Origin: Phyllostachys edulis
Taxonomy: Eukaryota > Streptophyta > Magnoliopsida > Poales > Poaceae
Assembly (NCBI GenBank): GCA_036346405.1
Contig: CM070546.1
Location: forward strand, 105,592,826-105,656,825
DNA: 64,000 bases
Direction: 5' to 3'
Both the position numbers and the translations under genes were made by a program. Shown here piece after piece: positions 34,901 through 45,729 of this stretch (positions within the stretch are counted from its first letter, which is position 1; every line of letters starts with the position of its first letter). The notes under the pieces are model-generated. The model made no database searches. It had not been told where the DNA came from and saw nothing but the letters and a program-made list of their open reading frames with translations.

Positions 34901-37900
34901 AATTTTATTTCGATTGTGCATTTGTGTTGTATTTTTGTTATATCTCAGTGTTGATAGTATTCGCCGTTAGTTATAGACTTATAGCTCCTTAGTTTTAGCC
35001 CCGAGGCTTTGTGAGATCCTGACTCCGTCACTAGGTAGGAGCAGCACCGGTGAGAAGGAAGAAGAGGCAAATGAGCAGAGGGATTTTAGGTGGAAGAACT
35101 AGTTAAGAAGAGGCAAAGGAGCATAGGGATTTGAGGAGGAAGAACTAGTGAAGAGTAGGATGGAAAAGAGGAAGAAGAATCTCCGGATGGAAGAGAGGAA
35201 GAAGTAGAGGGTGCAAGGATCTTCTGTGGCTGACAGCTGGCTGGCTGACCAAGTGCCTCCTGCCTAGGATCTTCTGTGACCTTTATCATAACATGTCTTG
35301 AATAATACACATATCTTGTGGTATTAGGTGTTATAATGTATCTTTGTATCATCGACCCGGATTTTTTGGGATCATGTCCCGCGTCCCAAAGAACCCTACT
35401 CCCCTTCGACCTATTTTTTTAGCCACCCATGACCCCGTTTCTCGACCCGGTCAATCCGGGTTTCTAGTGACTATGAACTGATATTTACTGCACGACTCCC
35501 ACAAATTTGGTCCATTGTTTAGAGTCATATCAGCATGTCATGAGAAAAAAAACTCCCAAAACACAACAAACAGCACCTTATATGTCAGGGGGGGTACTGT
35601 TCACGCGCGTGAACAGCACGCATGGTACTGTAGCGCTCGCACTGTTCATGTCGGGCCCACGTATGCATTAGTGGTTGGAAATAGAGATAAGAATAGTTAG
35701 TTTCCTTGTTAGTTGGGTTTACGTCCTTATAGATGTATTCCATCTAATAGAGATAAGTTTTCTTAGAAATAGAGATCGTTTCTTAAGGGTCAAGTCGGGT
35801 CGTCCCTATAAAAAGGATAACGTGTATCAATTATCAATCAAGCAACAAAGATGAATTAATCTAGTCTCCCTTCCAAGGTTCTATCATCCCAGTCTATAGT
35901 CTCATCTCTCATCCCACAAAGACGACGCCGTCCAGCCTTCTTCCTGGCGGTGTTTACCCCATTATGAACCAAGGTTCATGACAACTTGGTATCAGAGCAG
36001 TCGATCCCTTCCCACGACTTTTGCTACCATGGTTATGGCGACAGATCAGACCATTAGACCTGCCGCCGAGTCGTTGGCCATGATAAAGGCTAACGCCAAC
36101 AAGATGGTCATGAGTACCAATGACAACGACAAGAAGATGGCAGACATCTTCCTCGACATGCATGCTACTTTAGAGAAGAAGATCGCGGATCAGAAGGAGA
36201 AAAAGGCGCAACAAGAGGCGGCGGCGTTTCCAGCAACCACAGTGACGCTGTCGGACTTTGCCGCGCCACTACCTCATCTTGCCATGGTGTCGCCGGTTCG
36301 TCGCGGCTCGCTGGCACGCTAGGCCATCGCGACGCGTTGTTAAGGTTGTTGTCATGCTCGCCGCAAAGAATCGGTGAGTTTGCCGCAACCGCGCGTGGAA
36401 ACAATGATCTTCAAGGACTCGTGTCATCATCACAACCTCTCATCAACAGTGTTCACCTAGGCGCTAAGCGCTAGGCGGATGATGGGTGGCCGCTTAGCGC
36501 TAGGGCGTCTAGCGGGGCCTAAGCTACGAATAGAATTGCAAGCATAATCGCCCAAAGACTAAGCAAGCGGGATGAACAGAGAATAGCAAGCATCACCAAG
36601 CTTATGTATATGTTACATGTATGTATGTATATGTGTAATTATGTAAGAAGAGATGTTACATGTATGTATGTATATGTATTATTATGTAAGAAGAGATGTT
36701 ACCTTGGTGGCTTGGTGATGCAAATATATTTTAAGACTTGATGTAATGATCTTCATGAGTTGATGACTTAATGCAATAAAAATATAATCCAAACAAGTAA
36801 TATCAAATAGTTCAAACAATGAAACAAGTCACAAATAAAACAAGCAAGCCAAATATAAATAGTTTATAGTTCATAAGGTCTCACAAATAAAACAAGTAAG
36901 CGAAATATAGATAGAGTCATGATAATTTGATGATCAAATGAGTGAATGACTAGTCATCTTCTTCCTCATAATTTTACTTTATCTATATTATTTGGATCAA
37001 CCAACACTCCATACTCTCACCCTATATCCTCGGATTTCCTCTTAAGGTTATCCGTAGTCACCTCCACTGTGGCCGACACAACGGATGACATTCTACAGTT
37101 CATGAACATTGATGAACAATTGTTACAAACTTACAATTATGATGCTACTTGACTAATGAAGTAATAAGTAATGATTACTAATCGCCAGTGCTACTACTAT
37201 AGTCTACAGTACTACTACAACAATCTACAGTACTACTACTAGTTAGTAATTAGTAATACACTAATACTATATTACTACTAGAGTCTACAGTACTACACTA
37301 CTAATTAGTAATTACTAATAGTCTAATACTACATCAGAGAGCATAGCACATTGCAATCAGCCAATCACCGACACCGCTTACTACTACTCCTGGTCTCCTG
37401 CAAGACAACCACCTAAGATCGAAGTCACCGCTCACATTACTACTACTCTCTAGCAAGACTCAAGACAAGAGGCGGGCGCCAAGGAAGCGAGGCAAGGGGC
37501 ACGGGAGGCGAGGCGCAGAGAGGAGGCGAGGCGAACAAGAGGCAATGCAGGAGGCGAGGCAAGAGGAGCCGACCGGGGCGATGGGAGGAGGCTGACGCCA
37601 AGGCCATGACGGGAGCCGGGAGGAGCTGAGCGACAATGACGGGGAGCCAAGAAGAACAAGCATGACAGGGAGCCAAGAGGAGCTACGCGACGGAGAACCA
37701 GAGGAGGTGGTGGCGCACGATCGCGACGGGAGCAACCGAGCCGACCAATAGTAGGTGAGACTGTGAGAGCCACTTACTGCATCGTTTTTCTTCCTGCTCC
37801 TCAGCTGTCTTTTTTTCTTCCGCCGCGCTTCCGCTCTCTTTTTCTTCCCGCCACGCCAAGCTCCGCCTCGGGCCGCCCAGATCCGCCTTTGTTCGCTCCA

Positions 37901-40900
37901 GACCACCCATCCACGAGCCGCCTGGGACCACCTCGGACCGCCCAGCTCCGGCTAGGTGCTCGGCCGCCTAGAGCTCCCGACTGGGACCAAATCGCAACAG
38001 GGATGCTACGCCCAGCGCCTAGGCGCCCGCCTAGGGGATCACTGCTCATCAACATGGGGTCTCCTAGGGCTTCAACCATGGTCGCCGCCACAACTCGAGG
38101 ATGAGCTGTCGCGAAAGGAGGGTAGTGTCATGGGCGGGTACTGTTCACGTGTGTGAACAGTACGCATGGCACTGTAGCTGTCACACTGTTCATGCCGGGA
38201 CCACGTATGCATTAGTTGTTGGAAATAGAGATAAGAATAGTGAGTTTCCTTGTTAGTTGGGTTTACTTCCTTATAGATGTATTCCATCTAATAGAGATAA
38301 ATTTTCTTAAAAATAGAGATTGTTTCTTAGGGGTCAAGTCAGGTCGTCCCTATAAAAGAGATAGTATGTATCAATTATCAATCAAACAACAAAGATGAAT
38401 TAATCTAGTCTCCCTTCTAAGGTTCTATCATCCCACAAAGCCGACACCGCCCGGCCTTCTTCCTGGCGGTGTTTACCCGTTATGAACCAGGTTCATGACA
38501 TTATACTAGACTGTGCATGCCCAGATACTAAAATCACCAGTTCGGTCACACACCAAAAAAAACAAATGGTAAATAAAGGAAAAGTGCCATAATCAGCAAT
38601 TGGAACAAGCACGGCAAAGAATGTTGTTACTGTATGTAGATTTGTGATTGTATTTTTTTTCTTGTCTTCACAATTGCTCAATACCATATACATACACAAT
38701 ACATGGGCCACATGGACCGGTATATATAGCCCATATACTCAACACTCCTCCTTAAGATGGGTGATGGATATCTATCATCCCCATCTTGTCACATGCCGAC
38801 AAACACTCCTTAGTTCCTAATCCCTTTGTTAGACAATCAGCTATTTGTTCTCCGGAGGTTACATGACTCAACTTTAAGGTACCCTCATCAAGTCTCTCTT
38901 TGATGAAGAATCGATCCATCTCCACATGTTTTGTCCGATCGTCTTTGAATCGGATTATTTGCGTGTTGATTGCGATCGTTGTCACACCAAAGCTTTAGTG
39001 GTCCACTGTTAGTAACCTCAACTCCGATAGAGACCTCTCATCCATAGCATTTCACACAAGCATATTGCCATGGATCTATATTCTGCCTCGGCTGTTGATC
39101 GGGACACCACCGATTGCTTCTTGCTCCTCCAGGATACTAAATTTCCCCCTACAAAGACACAATACCCCGATGTTGATCTCCTATCATCAAGGCAGTTAGC
39201 CCAATCAGCATCACAATAGCCATCAACATCCAGGTGATCATTCCTTTTAAACCATAAGCCTTTTCCAAGACTTCCCTTTAAGTATCGTAGGATTCAATTA
39301 GCTGCTTCCAAATGTCCACTCTTAGGGTCATGCATATAGCGGCTCACAACACTCACTGCATAGGAGATATCAGGCCATGTGTGACACAAGTAAATGAGAC
39401 GACCAACAAGCCTCAGGTAGCTCTCCTTATCAATTGGATCTCCTGACTGGGCACAGTTTATGGTCTTGATCAACTGGGGTCATTGCAGCTGGGCATCCAA
39501 GCATTCCTGTATCACTGAGAAGATCTAAGACATACTTCCGCTGTGAGAGGACTATCCCTTTAGGGGACCTCGCGATTTCAATACCCAAGAAATACCTCAG
39601 CTGGCCTAGTTTCTTAACCTCAAACTCCTTGCTCAGTCTCTACTTCAGTTGCGACATCTCAACAGTATCATCTCCTGTAATGATGATATCATCCACATAT
39701 ACCGCAAGGATTGTGGTGTGACCCTCTGAGGGACGGTAGAACACAGTGTGATCCCCATTACACTGCCTGTATCCCATTCCACACATAGCACGACGAAATC
39801 GATCAAACCATACTCTTGAAGATTGTTTAAGCCCATACAATGACTTCTTCAACCTACAGACCTTCCCCTTAGTCTGAGGTGTACCACAGCCAGGTGGAAT
39901 CTCCATGTAAACCTCCTCCTAAAGATCACCATGTAAGAATGCATTCTTCACATCAAGTTGATATAAAGGCCAATTACGATTTGCTGCACAGGATATCAAC
40001 ATTCTCACTGTACTCATTTTTGCCACCGGTGCAAAGGTCTCATCATAGTCAATTCCATAGATCTGACTATAACCCTTTGCAACAAGCCTAGCTTTGTATC
40101 TTTCAATATTCCCATTTGGGTCTTGCTTCACAGTGTATACCCACTTGCAATTAACCACCTTCTTCCCTATTGGGAGAGGTACAAGCTTCCAAGTCTTATT
40201 CTTCTCTAGAGCTGCCAGTTCCTCCAACATAGCCTCGTGCCACTTGGGGTCTTGCTTCGCGACTCTCCAATCAGTTGGAACAACTACAGACTGTAATGAA
40301 GCAATAAAGGCTTTGTACTCTGGTGATAGTGATTCATATGACACATAGTTTGCTATATCATGCTCGAAGCCATACCTTAGAGGAGGTTTCCCTGCCCCAG
40401 CTCGTGGTTCCTTCCTCAAGGCAATAGGCAGATCCATCGAATCATCTGTAGCACATGGCTTGTCATCAGATAAGTCAGCACCTTCAAGCCTGCCAATGAA
40501 ACACATTATCTTGTTGTTCTCGCAATCGTGCCTTTCTTTCTTCTTTGGAACCTACTGCTGCTGCCATCTCCTTGTATACACCCTTAGATTTTCCTCCTCA
40601 TTGACCCTTCTCCACATATCTCCACCCATAGGACATGGAATTGAACAAACCACAACCCTTGGTTGATCACATTCCTCAATCCTTGAAACTTCACGGTCCC
40701 CCTCTTGACTAGCATCACCCATGCTAGGAGAGTCGAGGTCAAACAAAGAACTCAAATCAGTTCTCTTTCCATAGAAAGGCTCTGACTCCCTGAAAGTCAC
40801 ATCCATACTCACAAACATACGTCGTTCAGAAGGACTCCAACACTTATATCCCTTCTGTCCAGAAGAGTATCCCAGGAAGATACACTAAATAGCCTGAGGA

Positions 40901-43900
40901 TCCAACTTTCCCACTGAGGGTCGGTGATCTCGAACGAAGCATGTACATCCAAATACTTTTGGGGGGACGATGAACTCATTTTCCCCTTTCAACATCTCAC
41001 ATGAAGTCTTCATTCCAAGTATTCTTGATGGCATACGATTGATGAGATATGTTGCAGTCATAACTGCTTCACTCCACAGAAATTTAGGCACATTCATAAT
41101 ATACATGAGTGTCTGGGCTACCATCAAGAGATGATGATTTTTTCTTTCAGCCACCCCATTCTGAGGGGGTGTATTTGGACATGAGGTTTGATGTAAAATC
41201 CCTTCGGCTGATAAGAAGGTATCAAACTCCTTATTTACATACTCTGTTCCATTACCTGTTCTTATAATCTAGACATGGGTATTGAATTGATTCTTGACAT
41301 ATGCATAGAAGTTTTGGAAGCATTTTAGCACCTCTGTTTTGTGTCTCATAAGATAAAGCCAAGTCATATGAGTGTGGCAATCAATAAAGGTAACAAAATA
41401 TTTCATGCCACTAACAGAAACAACATGAGATGTCCATACATCAGAGCACACAAGAACAAAGGGAGACACACTGCGAAGTCCTTTGCTTACATATGAGGAT
41501 CTAATGTGCTTACCAAATTCACATGCATCACACATTAGTTTACTCCTGTCCACTTTGTTTATTATATCAGGGAATACCTTACTCATAGTTTCAAACGATA
41601 TATGGCCTAGCTGACAATGCATAAGCATCACTCTAGCTTCCTCTTCACTTGACGTCGCCACCAAAGCAGTACATAGTCCAACAACTCCCTCCCTTGGATC
41701 CAAGTACCACAACCCATTACTCCTGGTGCCAATCCCAAGCTGTCTGCTATTCTGTTTCTCCTGAATAAGACAAGTTTCTCGATCAAATATAACTCGGCAA
41801 TCCAAATGATCAACCAATGAACTTATTGAGAGCAAATTGACTGGAAAGGAGGGAACATGTAAAACTGATGATAATGTAATTGAGGGACTGCATTGGACAA
41901 TGCCAACACCTTTAATGGGTTGAGATGTTCCATCGGCAGTTTGGATAGTTTCCATGTATGTGGGTGAGAATGGAGTATATGATTTAAATTCATCAAACAT
42001 ACCTGTAACATGTGTTGACGCACCTGAATCTATAATTCATTTACTTGGATTTGAGTGAGCCAGATTAGCGAAAGCGTTGGATACAATTGCAATCTCTTTG
42101 TCTTTGTTTCCTAAATTTTCAACTCTCTTCTTTAGCTGCCTCAGCTCCTCTAGCTCTGCAACTGAGACCTCCACACGTTCAGGTGACTCTTCTCCAGTCA
42201 TTGCAAAGTTCGCCTTGTAGCTACTCTTTCCTCCCTTGCTTCCACCTCCTTTCTATCCACTCTTTAACATAAACCCGATCTTTACCCCGATTAGGCCTGC
42301 GGGGATGGGGACAGTTACGACTCAGGTGATCCGTCTCACCACAATTGAAACAATCTCTTGTTTCAGTTACTGCAAAGATAGGACGAGTAATTTGCAATGC
42401 AGTGCTTATCATCACCTTTAATCTAGTCTCTTCTTGTGCAATAGCAGCAATTGCTTCCTCCAGTGTAAGAAGAGTAGGCTGGTGAAACATAGTAGCTCGC
42501 CTTCCATCAAATCTTGGATTTAACCCTTTCAGACATTCAATCACCCGCCTACGTTCAATCCACTTCTTAACAGTGGATATGCAATCTGCATGAGGCAACT
42601 CAAGAGGATCGTAGTGATCTAGGTCAGCCTACAATCACTGCAACTCAACAACATACTCCATCACGGAGCTCTCCTCCTGTCTCAGAACACTAACTCTCTC
42701 CTGTGTCTCAACCATCAACATCATATTCCCTCCTCCCGAGTACAACTTTGACAAAGTTTTCCATACCGTAGCCGCATTTGAGATTGTCTCAACAGTTGTA
42801 GCAATAGTAGGAGACACTGAACTCAACAGCCACACCACCACCAGTGAGTTGGTAGTACTCCAAGTTCGCCACTCTGCACCTGTCTTATCCGCCGGCTCAA
42901 TTGATTCTCCTTTGACAAAGTTTTCCAGCCCTTTTGTCCTCAAGATCAACAACGCCTCCGTGACCAACTCGGGTAATTTTTCACACCTCCAACTTAACAT
43001 CATTCGACATCAATTCTATTTTTCGTATCATCTCTACCGAGGAACAATTGCCTGTCGAGAACCATGCCCCTTGATTTTCTCTCGTGAGAAGTTGTGCCAA
43101 CTTCTCGGCGCTGCTGCCCTTGATTCTCCCCATAGTCATTGCAAGACGACCTCAAAGTCACAGCAAGTAATAGCGATACCACAAAGAACTAAAAAGAGCA
43201 ATGTTTGGTAGCCATGACCCAGAGAGGAAGACTCAATCTAGTCCAAATGAAAGGAAACACTCTACAATGAGAACCAGAGCAAAAGAGCACATCTGACGCT
43301 CAGACTTCTCCTTTTGTAACAAATTCAACTCCCAAGTATTCTCCTTTTGTTCTTACCGAACCAAATTAAAGAATGTTGATATCCGCCGCAGCCCTTCTTC
43401 TATCGACGCACTGTGACCTTCCTCCTCCTCCCCAGTGACCCTCGACTCACGTACGTGACGCAGCCGCAGCGATCTCCTCAGGCGACGCCGGCCCTTCCTC
43501 CTCCTCCATGCGACCCTCGACTCAGAGGCGACATGGTCATGGAGCAATCAGGCCGACGCCGGCCCTTCCTCCTCCTCCGTGCGACCCTCGACTCACCGGA
43601 GTGACGCTGACATGAAAGGCTTCAGGGCGATGCCTTCGGCCCCTTCCTCTTCCACCGGGACCGAGCACCGCCGTCAGGACCGGCGCCACCGCCACAGTGC
43701 CTAGGATTAGGGCACCGGTGAGAGCTCTGATACCATGTAGATTTGTGATTGTATTTTTTTTCTTGTCTTCACTATTGCTCAATACCATATACAGACACAA
43801 TACATGGGCCACATGGGCCGGTATATATAGCCAATATACTCAACACTGTATCTGATGGATCCTACCATGTATGATGAACTTGACAATAAATTCTTTACTC

Positions 43901-45639
43901 ACCGCTATTGTGCATGCCACATATCCTGGTTTCTCCCTGTAATCCACTCTGGAACACCATAGCAGAAAGGCTCCAACATACCAGGGAATGGCACCAAGGA
44001 AGAAACCGATTATGAATCTTCAGAACAAAAGATTTATCATTATAGTTAAGCAGGTATAGCTATAGTAACAGCACAGTTGTACTGTAATTATTTATTCAAA
44101 TATGATGTTGATACATGAAACTACGATCAAAAGAGAAAAATAGAACAATGGTCACTTACAAAAACCAGCCAATACCAACACCACAGCAAGGAAGGCGATC
44201 ATGACTATGTAGACGAACACCTGCTTCATAATCTTGAGCTGAAAGCAGAACAAAGAAGATTAAACGTACTTGTAAAAACCTTGACAAAAATGCTGTGGAT
44301 AATTAGCAGCTTTTATATGCATGATTGATTGCAATATGGTGAACAGTCCACCTGCTATAACGAGTTTCCAGCGTAGAGTGAAATGCACATTTTTTTAGTA
44401 TTATCCAACTATACCGAAATCAAGACCCTTTGAGATTGAATAAGCTCAGCAAAATTAGGCCGACTATATTAAGCCTGGGTGCGATTAGAAGCTGCAACAA
44501 TACCAAGATATGCATGGGGGCTCCCTAAAATCATCAGGGACAAGGACATGAGTACATGACCACTGCATTTCCTACTTTCTGTTACATTTGCCAAACAGCC
44601 AGTACGATCGAAAGGACAGAACTACCTTTCATTTCAGATCTATCGAACCCCATGTAGTGCCTAAAAAATGCAAAGATGCTATCCATGCCACCGATGATTA
44701 GACAATGGAACCCCATGCCATGTGAAGAAATTCGGAGGTGCTAACTTTACCACCGATGATTAGACAATGGAACCCCATGCCATGTGAAGAAATTCAGAGG
44801 TGCTAACTTTACCACCGATGATTAGACAATGGAACCCCATGCCATGTGAAGAAATTCAGAGGTGCTAACTTTAGCACCACTCACTACACAATCTGCTCAG
44901 ATTGACTATACAGTACTAACACATTTTGTTACAGAGCAATAGGGTGAAAACTACAGTCTAATTCTCAATGAAACAACTAGCATACAGCAGAAGGGCAGCA
45001 CCTACATCACAAACATAGGACACTACGAATCTACGATAAGGCCCTATTTGGATCAAGCAACTGAAAAATGAATGCGGAATTGCAATAAACTTTTCAATTC
45101 CACCAGTCATAACAAATTTCAGGCAGAGTTTGGCAGCAAGAACCGAAATAGAACCAGATCAAACACTCCAAAATCGGGCCCCCAATCCCACATCCTGCCT
45201 AAGATCTAGCAGCAAGAATTCCGCCTTTAATCCAACCAATTCCACACCCAATTCCGATCAATACTCAACAACCGGCACTTTACAACTCGGATCAAATAAA
45301 TCACTTATGATTCGATCCCGATCATAACTTCTTGCAAGGTCAAACACCAAAATTCTAGTTTTCACCGGTAGCATCCCTTCCACCACTCCTCCCACTCCCA
45401 GGAACCCCAAATTAAAAGGTTCGGGAAATTAAATTACCGGGAACAGCCTGGTACCCGCCGCGGTGGCGGGAGTACGGCTCGGCCGGCGGCTGGCCGAAAA
45501 GGCCTGGTGGCGGGACGGGCTGGGGGTACCCGACGACCGGCGGGCTCGGAGACGGGTAGCGGGGCGGCCCCTGGAACGTCCCGTACTCCCTTCCTCCTCC
45601 GGCGCCGCCCTTGGCCTTCTCGCCTTCCTCTCCGCTCAT
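31881..45639 (-). CDS. 60S ribosomal protein L18a-like small membrane protein, four exons
   Basis: Exons on the minus strand are 45,639-45,438, 44,238-44,160, 44,017-43,903 and 31,940-31,881, giving 151 residues. All junctions are GT-AG and the phases join. Residues 1-67 are Gly/Pro-rich (GTFQGPPRYP, VGYPQPVPPPGLFGQP), the usual N-terminus of this plant family. RLPCCGVGIGWF (82-93) leads into two hydrophobic segments (about 88-115 and 129-148) around the conserved VDYREKPGYVACTIA (118-132). The end is GAHVY. Despite the name it is not a ribosomal protein by structure; a small tail-like membrane protein is more likely, and its role is unclear. The start at 45,639 is preferred over an in-frame ATG at 45,675 because relatives begin MS-x-E-E/G. 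Intron 3 is 11,962 bp and packed with transposons; intron 1 has a 62-bp triplicate. Confidence 0.88.
32234..32708 (+). mobile_element. Candidate solo LTR in intron 3 of the L18a-like gene
   Basis: Begins TGTTAGAGG and ends CTCCAACA, with a TATA-like TCCTATATATATTAAAG inside (about 32,413-32,429), as in copia LTRs. The flanking pentamers TAGTT and CAGAT do not match, so the call is tentative. Confidence 0.4.
33137..33658. mobile_element. Mutator-like MITE, 522 bp
   Basis: Inverted ends starting GAGTAAATTTCACTTT extend for about 75 bases (left ...ACCATATAATCTTAC, ...TTTGTACCACCCTTAGCAAA; right counterpart ...TTTGCACCACCCTTAGCAAA). The 9-bp flanks TTTGGTTTA (33,128-33,136) and TTCGGTTTA (33,659-33,667) differ at one base. 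Long TIRs and 9-bp duplications are typical of Mutator-like elements. No transposase. Confidence 0.85.
33750..35474. mobile_element. hAT-like element containing a nested hAT
   Basis: The left end CATAGTTACCAG... and the inverted right end (CATAGTCACTAGAAACCCGG) are similar, and both lead into GGGTCG/GACCCGG-rich subterminal DNA. The flanks GAACTTAT (33,742-33,749) and GAACTGAT (35,475-35,482) match at seven of eight bases. Removing the nested element leaves about 0.72 kb without coding capacity. Confidence 0.65.
34034..35033. mobile_element. Non-autonomous hAT element, 1,000 bp, nested
   Basis: Left end CAGGGGCGGAGATGGG, inverted right end TAGTGACGGAGTCAGG, perfect 8-bp duplication GGTAGGAG at 34,026-34,033 and 35,034-35,041. 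No transposase. Contains a TCGGGCC-rich left arm and an AT-rich right arm. Confidence 0.88.
35583..35983 (+). repeat. 5' LTR, 401 bp
   Basis: TGTCAGGGGG...GTTCATGACA. Contains CCCTATAAAAAGG (about 35,802-35,814), a likely TATA box for retroelement transcription, and an inverted motif CTGTTCACGCGCGTGAACAG near its start. Confidence 0.92.
36031..36321 (+). pseudogene. gag-like remnant in the short LTR element
   Basis: From ATG 36,031 a frame reads MVMATDQTIRPAAESLAMI and continues as a Lys/Glu-rich, probably coiled-coil stretch (LEKKIADQKEKKAQQEAAA) for 97 codons before a stop. It could be the N-terminus of a gag protein of the parent family. It has no zinc knuckle or enzymatic domain. Confidence 0.4.
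36447..38044. mobile_element. hAT element, 1,598 bp, nested in the short LTR element
   Basis: Left end CAGTGTTCACCTAGGCGC and inverted right end CAGTGATCCCCTAGGCGGGC, with the perfect 8-bp duplication CTCATCAA at 36,439-36,446 and 38,045-38,052. CTAGGCGC/GCGCCTAGG motifs repeat inside both ends. The interior has overlapping GC-rich frames without homology and no transposase. Confidence 0.92.
38126..38500 (+). repeat. 3' LTR, 375 bp
   Basis: TGTCATGGGC...GTTCATGACA, matching the 5' LTR at 35,583-35,983 apart from substitutions and a deletion near 38,430. The divergence could be used to date insertion. Confidence 0.92.
38635..38744 (-). repeat. 3' LTR of the Ty1-copia element, 110 bp
   Basis: Plus strand TGTAGATTTGTGATTG...TACTCAACA. 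It differs from the 43,736-43,845 copy at only a few positions (for example ACAATTG versus ACTATTG), which suggests a fairly recent insertion. Contains TATATATAG. Confidence 0.93.
38752..43182 (-). pseudogene. Ty1-copia gag-pol, interrupted by stops and frameshifts
   Basis: Minus-strand blocks are: gag (43,140-42,600); zinc knuckle CFNCGETDHLSRNC (about 42,345); protease DSGAST (about 42,035), preceded by a stop where Trp is usual; GAG-pre-integrase and integrase core (DVWTSHVVSV, FVTFIDCHTH); integrase middle motif RTGNGTEY (about 41,260), where the catalytic Asp of RTDNG is Gly; NGVAERKNHH with its Glu; reverse transcriptase KARLVAKGYSQ, QLDVKNAFLHGDL then a stop, and YVDDIIITGDD (about 39,680); RNase H end THVEMDRFFIKERL-type (about 38,900). 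The broken frame and the missing catalytic Asp make it inactive on its own. Confidence 0.9.
43736..43845 (-). repeat. 5' LTR of the Ty1-copia element, 110 bp
   Basis: Nearly identical to 38,635-38,744. Its inner edge abuts the primer-binding site without spacer. Confidence 0.93.
44691..44876. repeat. Tandem repeat, three copies of 62 bp, in intron 1 of the L18a-like gene
   Basis: CCGATGATTAGACAATGGAA starts units at 44,691, 44,753 and 44,815. Copies are nearly identical, so the expansion is recent. Confidence 0.9.
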
Positions 45640-45729
45640 CTCTCCTCCCCTCACTCCAAAGCTCGTGCAGGGCACGCTGTACAGTGCGTAGTCAGCTCGT
45701 ATAAACAGGTCAAAGAGGAGAAAAAAATT

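Larger units (their letters stand above)
35583..38500 (+). mobile_element. Short non-autonomous LTR retrotransposon with a nested hAT
   Basis: The 5' LTR (35,583-35,983) and 3' LTR (38,126-38,500) both run TGTCA...GTTCATGACA and are closely similar, the 3' copy with a ~25-base deletion. The whole is flanked by the perfect 5-bp duplication TTATA (35,578-35,582 and 38,501-38,505). A consensus primer site TGGTATCAGAGC lies at 35,987-35,998 and a purine-rich GAAAGGAGGGTAG precedes the 3' LTR. Without the nested hAT the internal region is only about 0.54 kb, so it resembles TRIM-type elements that use proteins of others. Confidence 0.93.
38635..43845 (-). mobile_element. Ty1-copia retrotransposon with 110-bp LTRs
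   Basis: The two LTRs (38,635-38,744 and 43,736-43,845) are flanked by the perfect duplication CTGTA (38,630-38,634 and 43,846-43,850). The order on the minus strand is 5' LTR, primer site TGGTATCAGAGC (43,735-43,724, directly abutting the LTR), gag, protease, integrase, reverse transcriptase, RNase H, purine tract AAGGAGGAG, 3' LTR. Integrase before reverse transcriptase defines Ty1-copia. It sits in intron 3 of the L18a-like gene in the same transcriptional direction. Confidence 0.95.

Noticed and set aside
35977..36322. 114-codon frame as an independent host gene
   Set aside because: It starts inside the LTR/primer-site region of a retroelement with a perfect TSD. Only the gag-like part from 36,031 is reasonable.
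38493..38711. Minus-strand frame with VTTFFAVLVPIADYGTFPLF as possible last exon of the L18a-like gene
   Set aside because: From the phase-0 exon 3 the splice would read TAA at once, and the peptide does not fit the family. The exon at 31,940-31,881 fits in phase and sequence.
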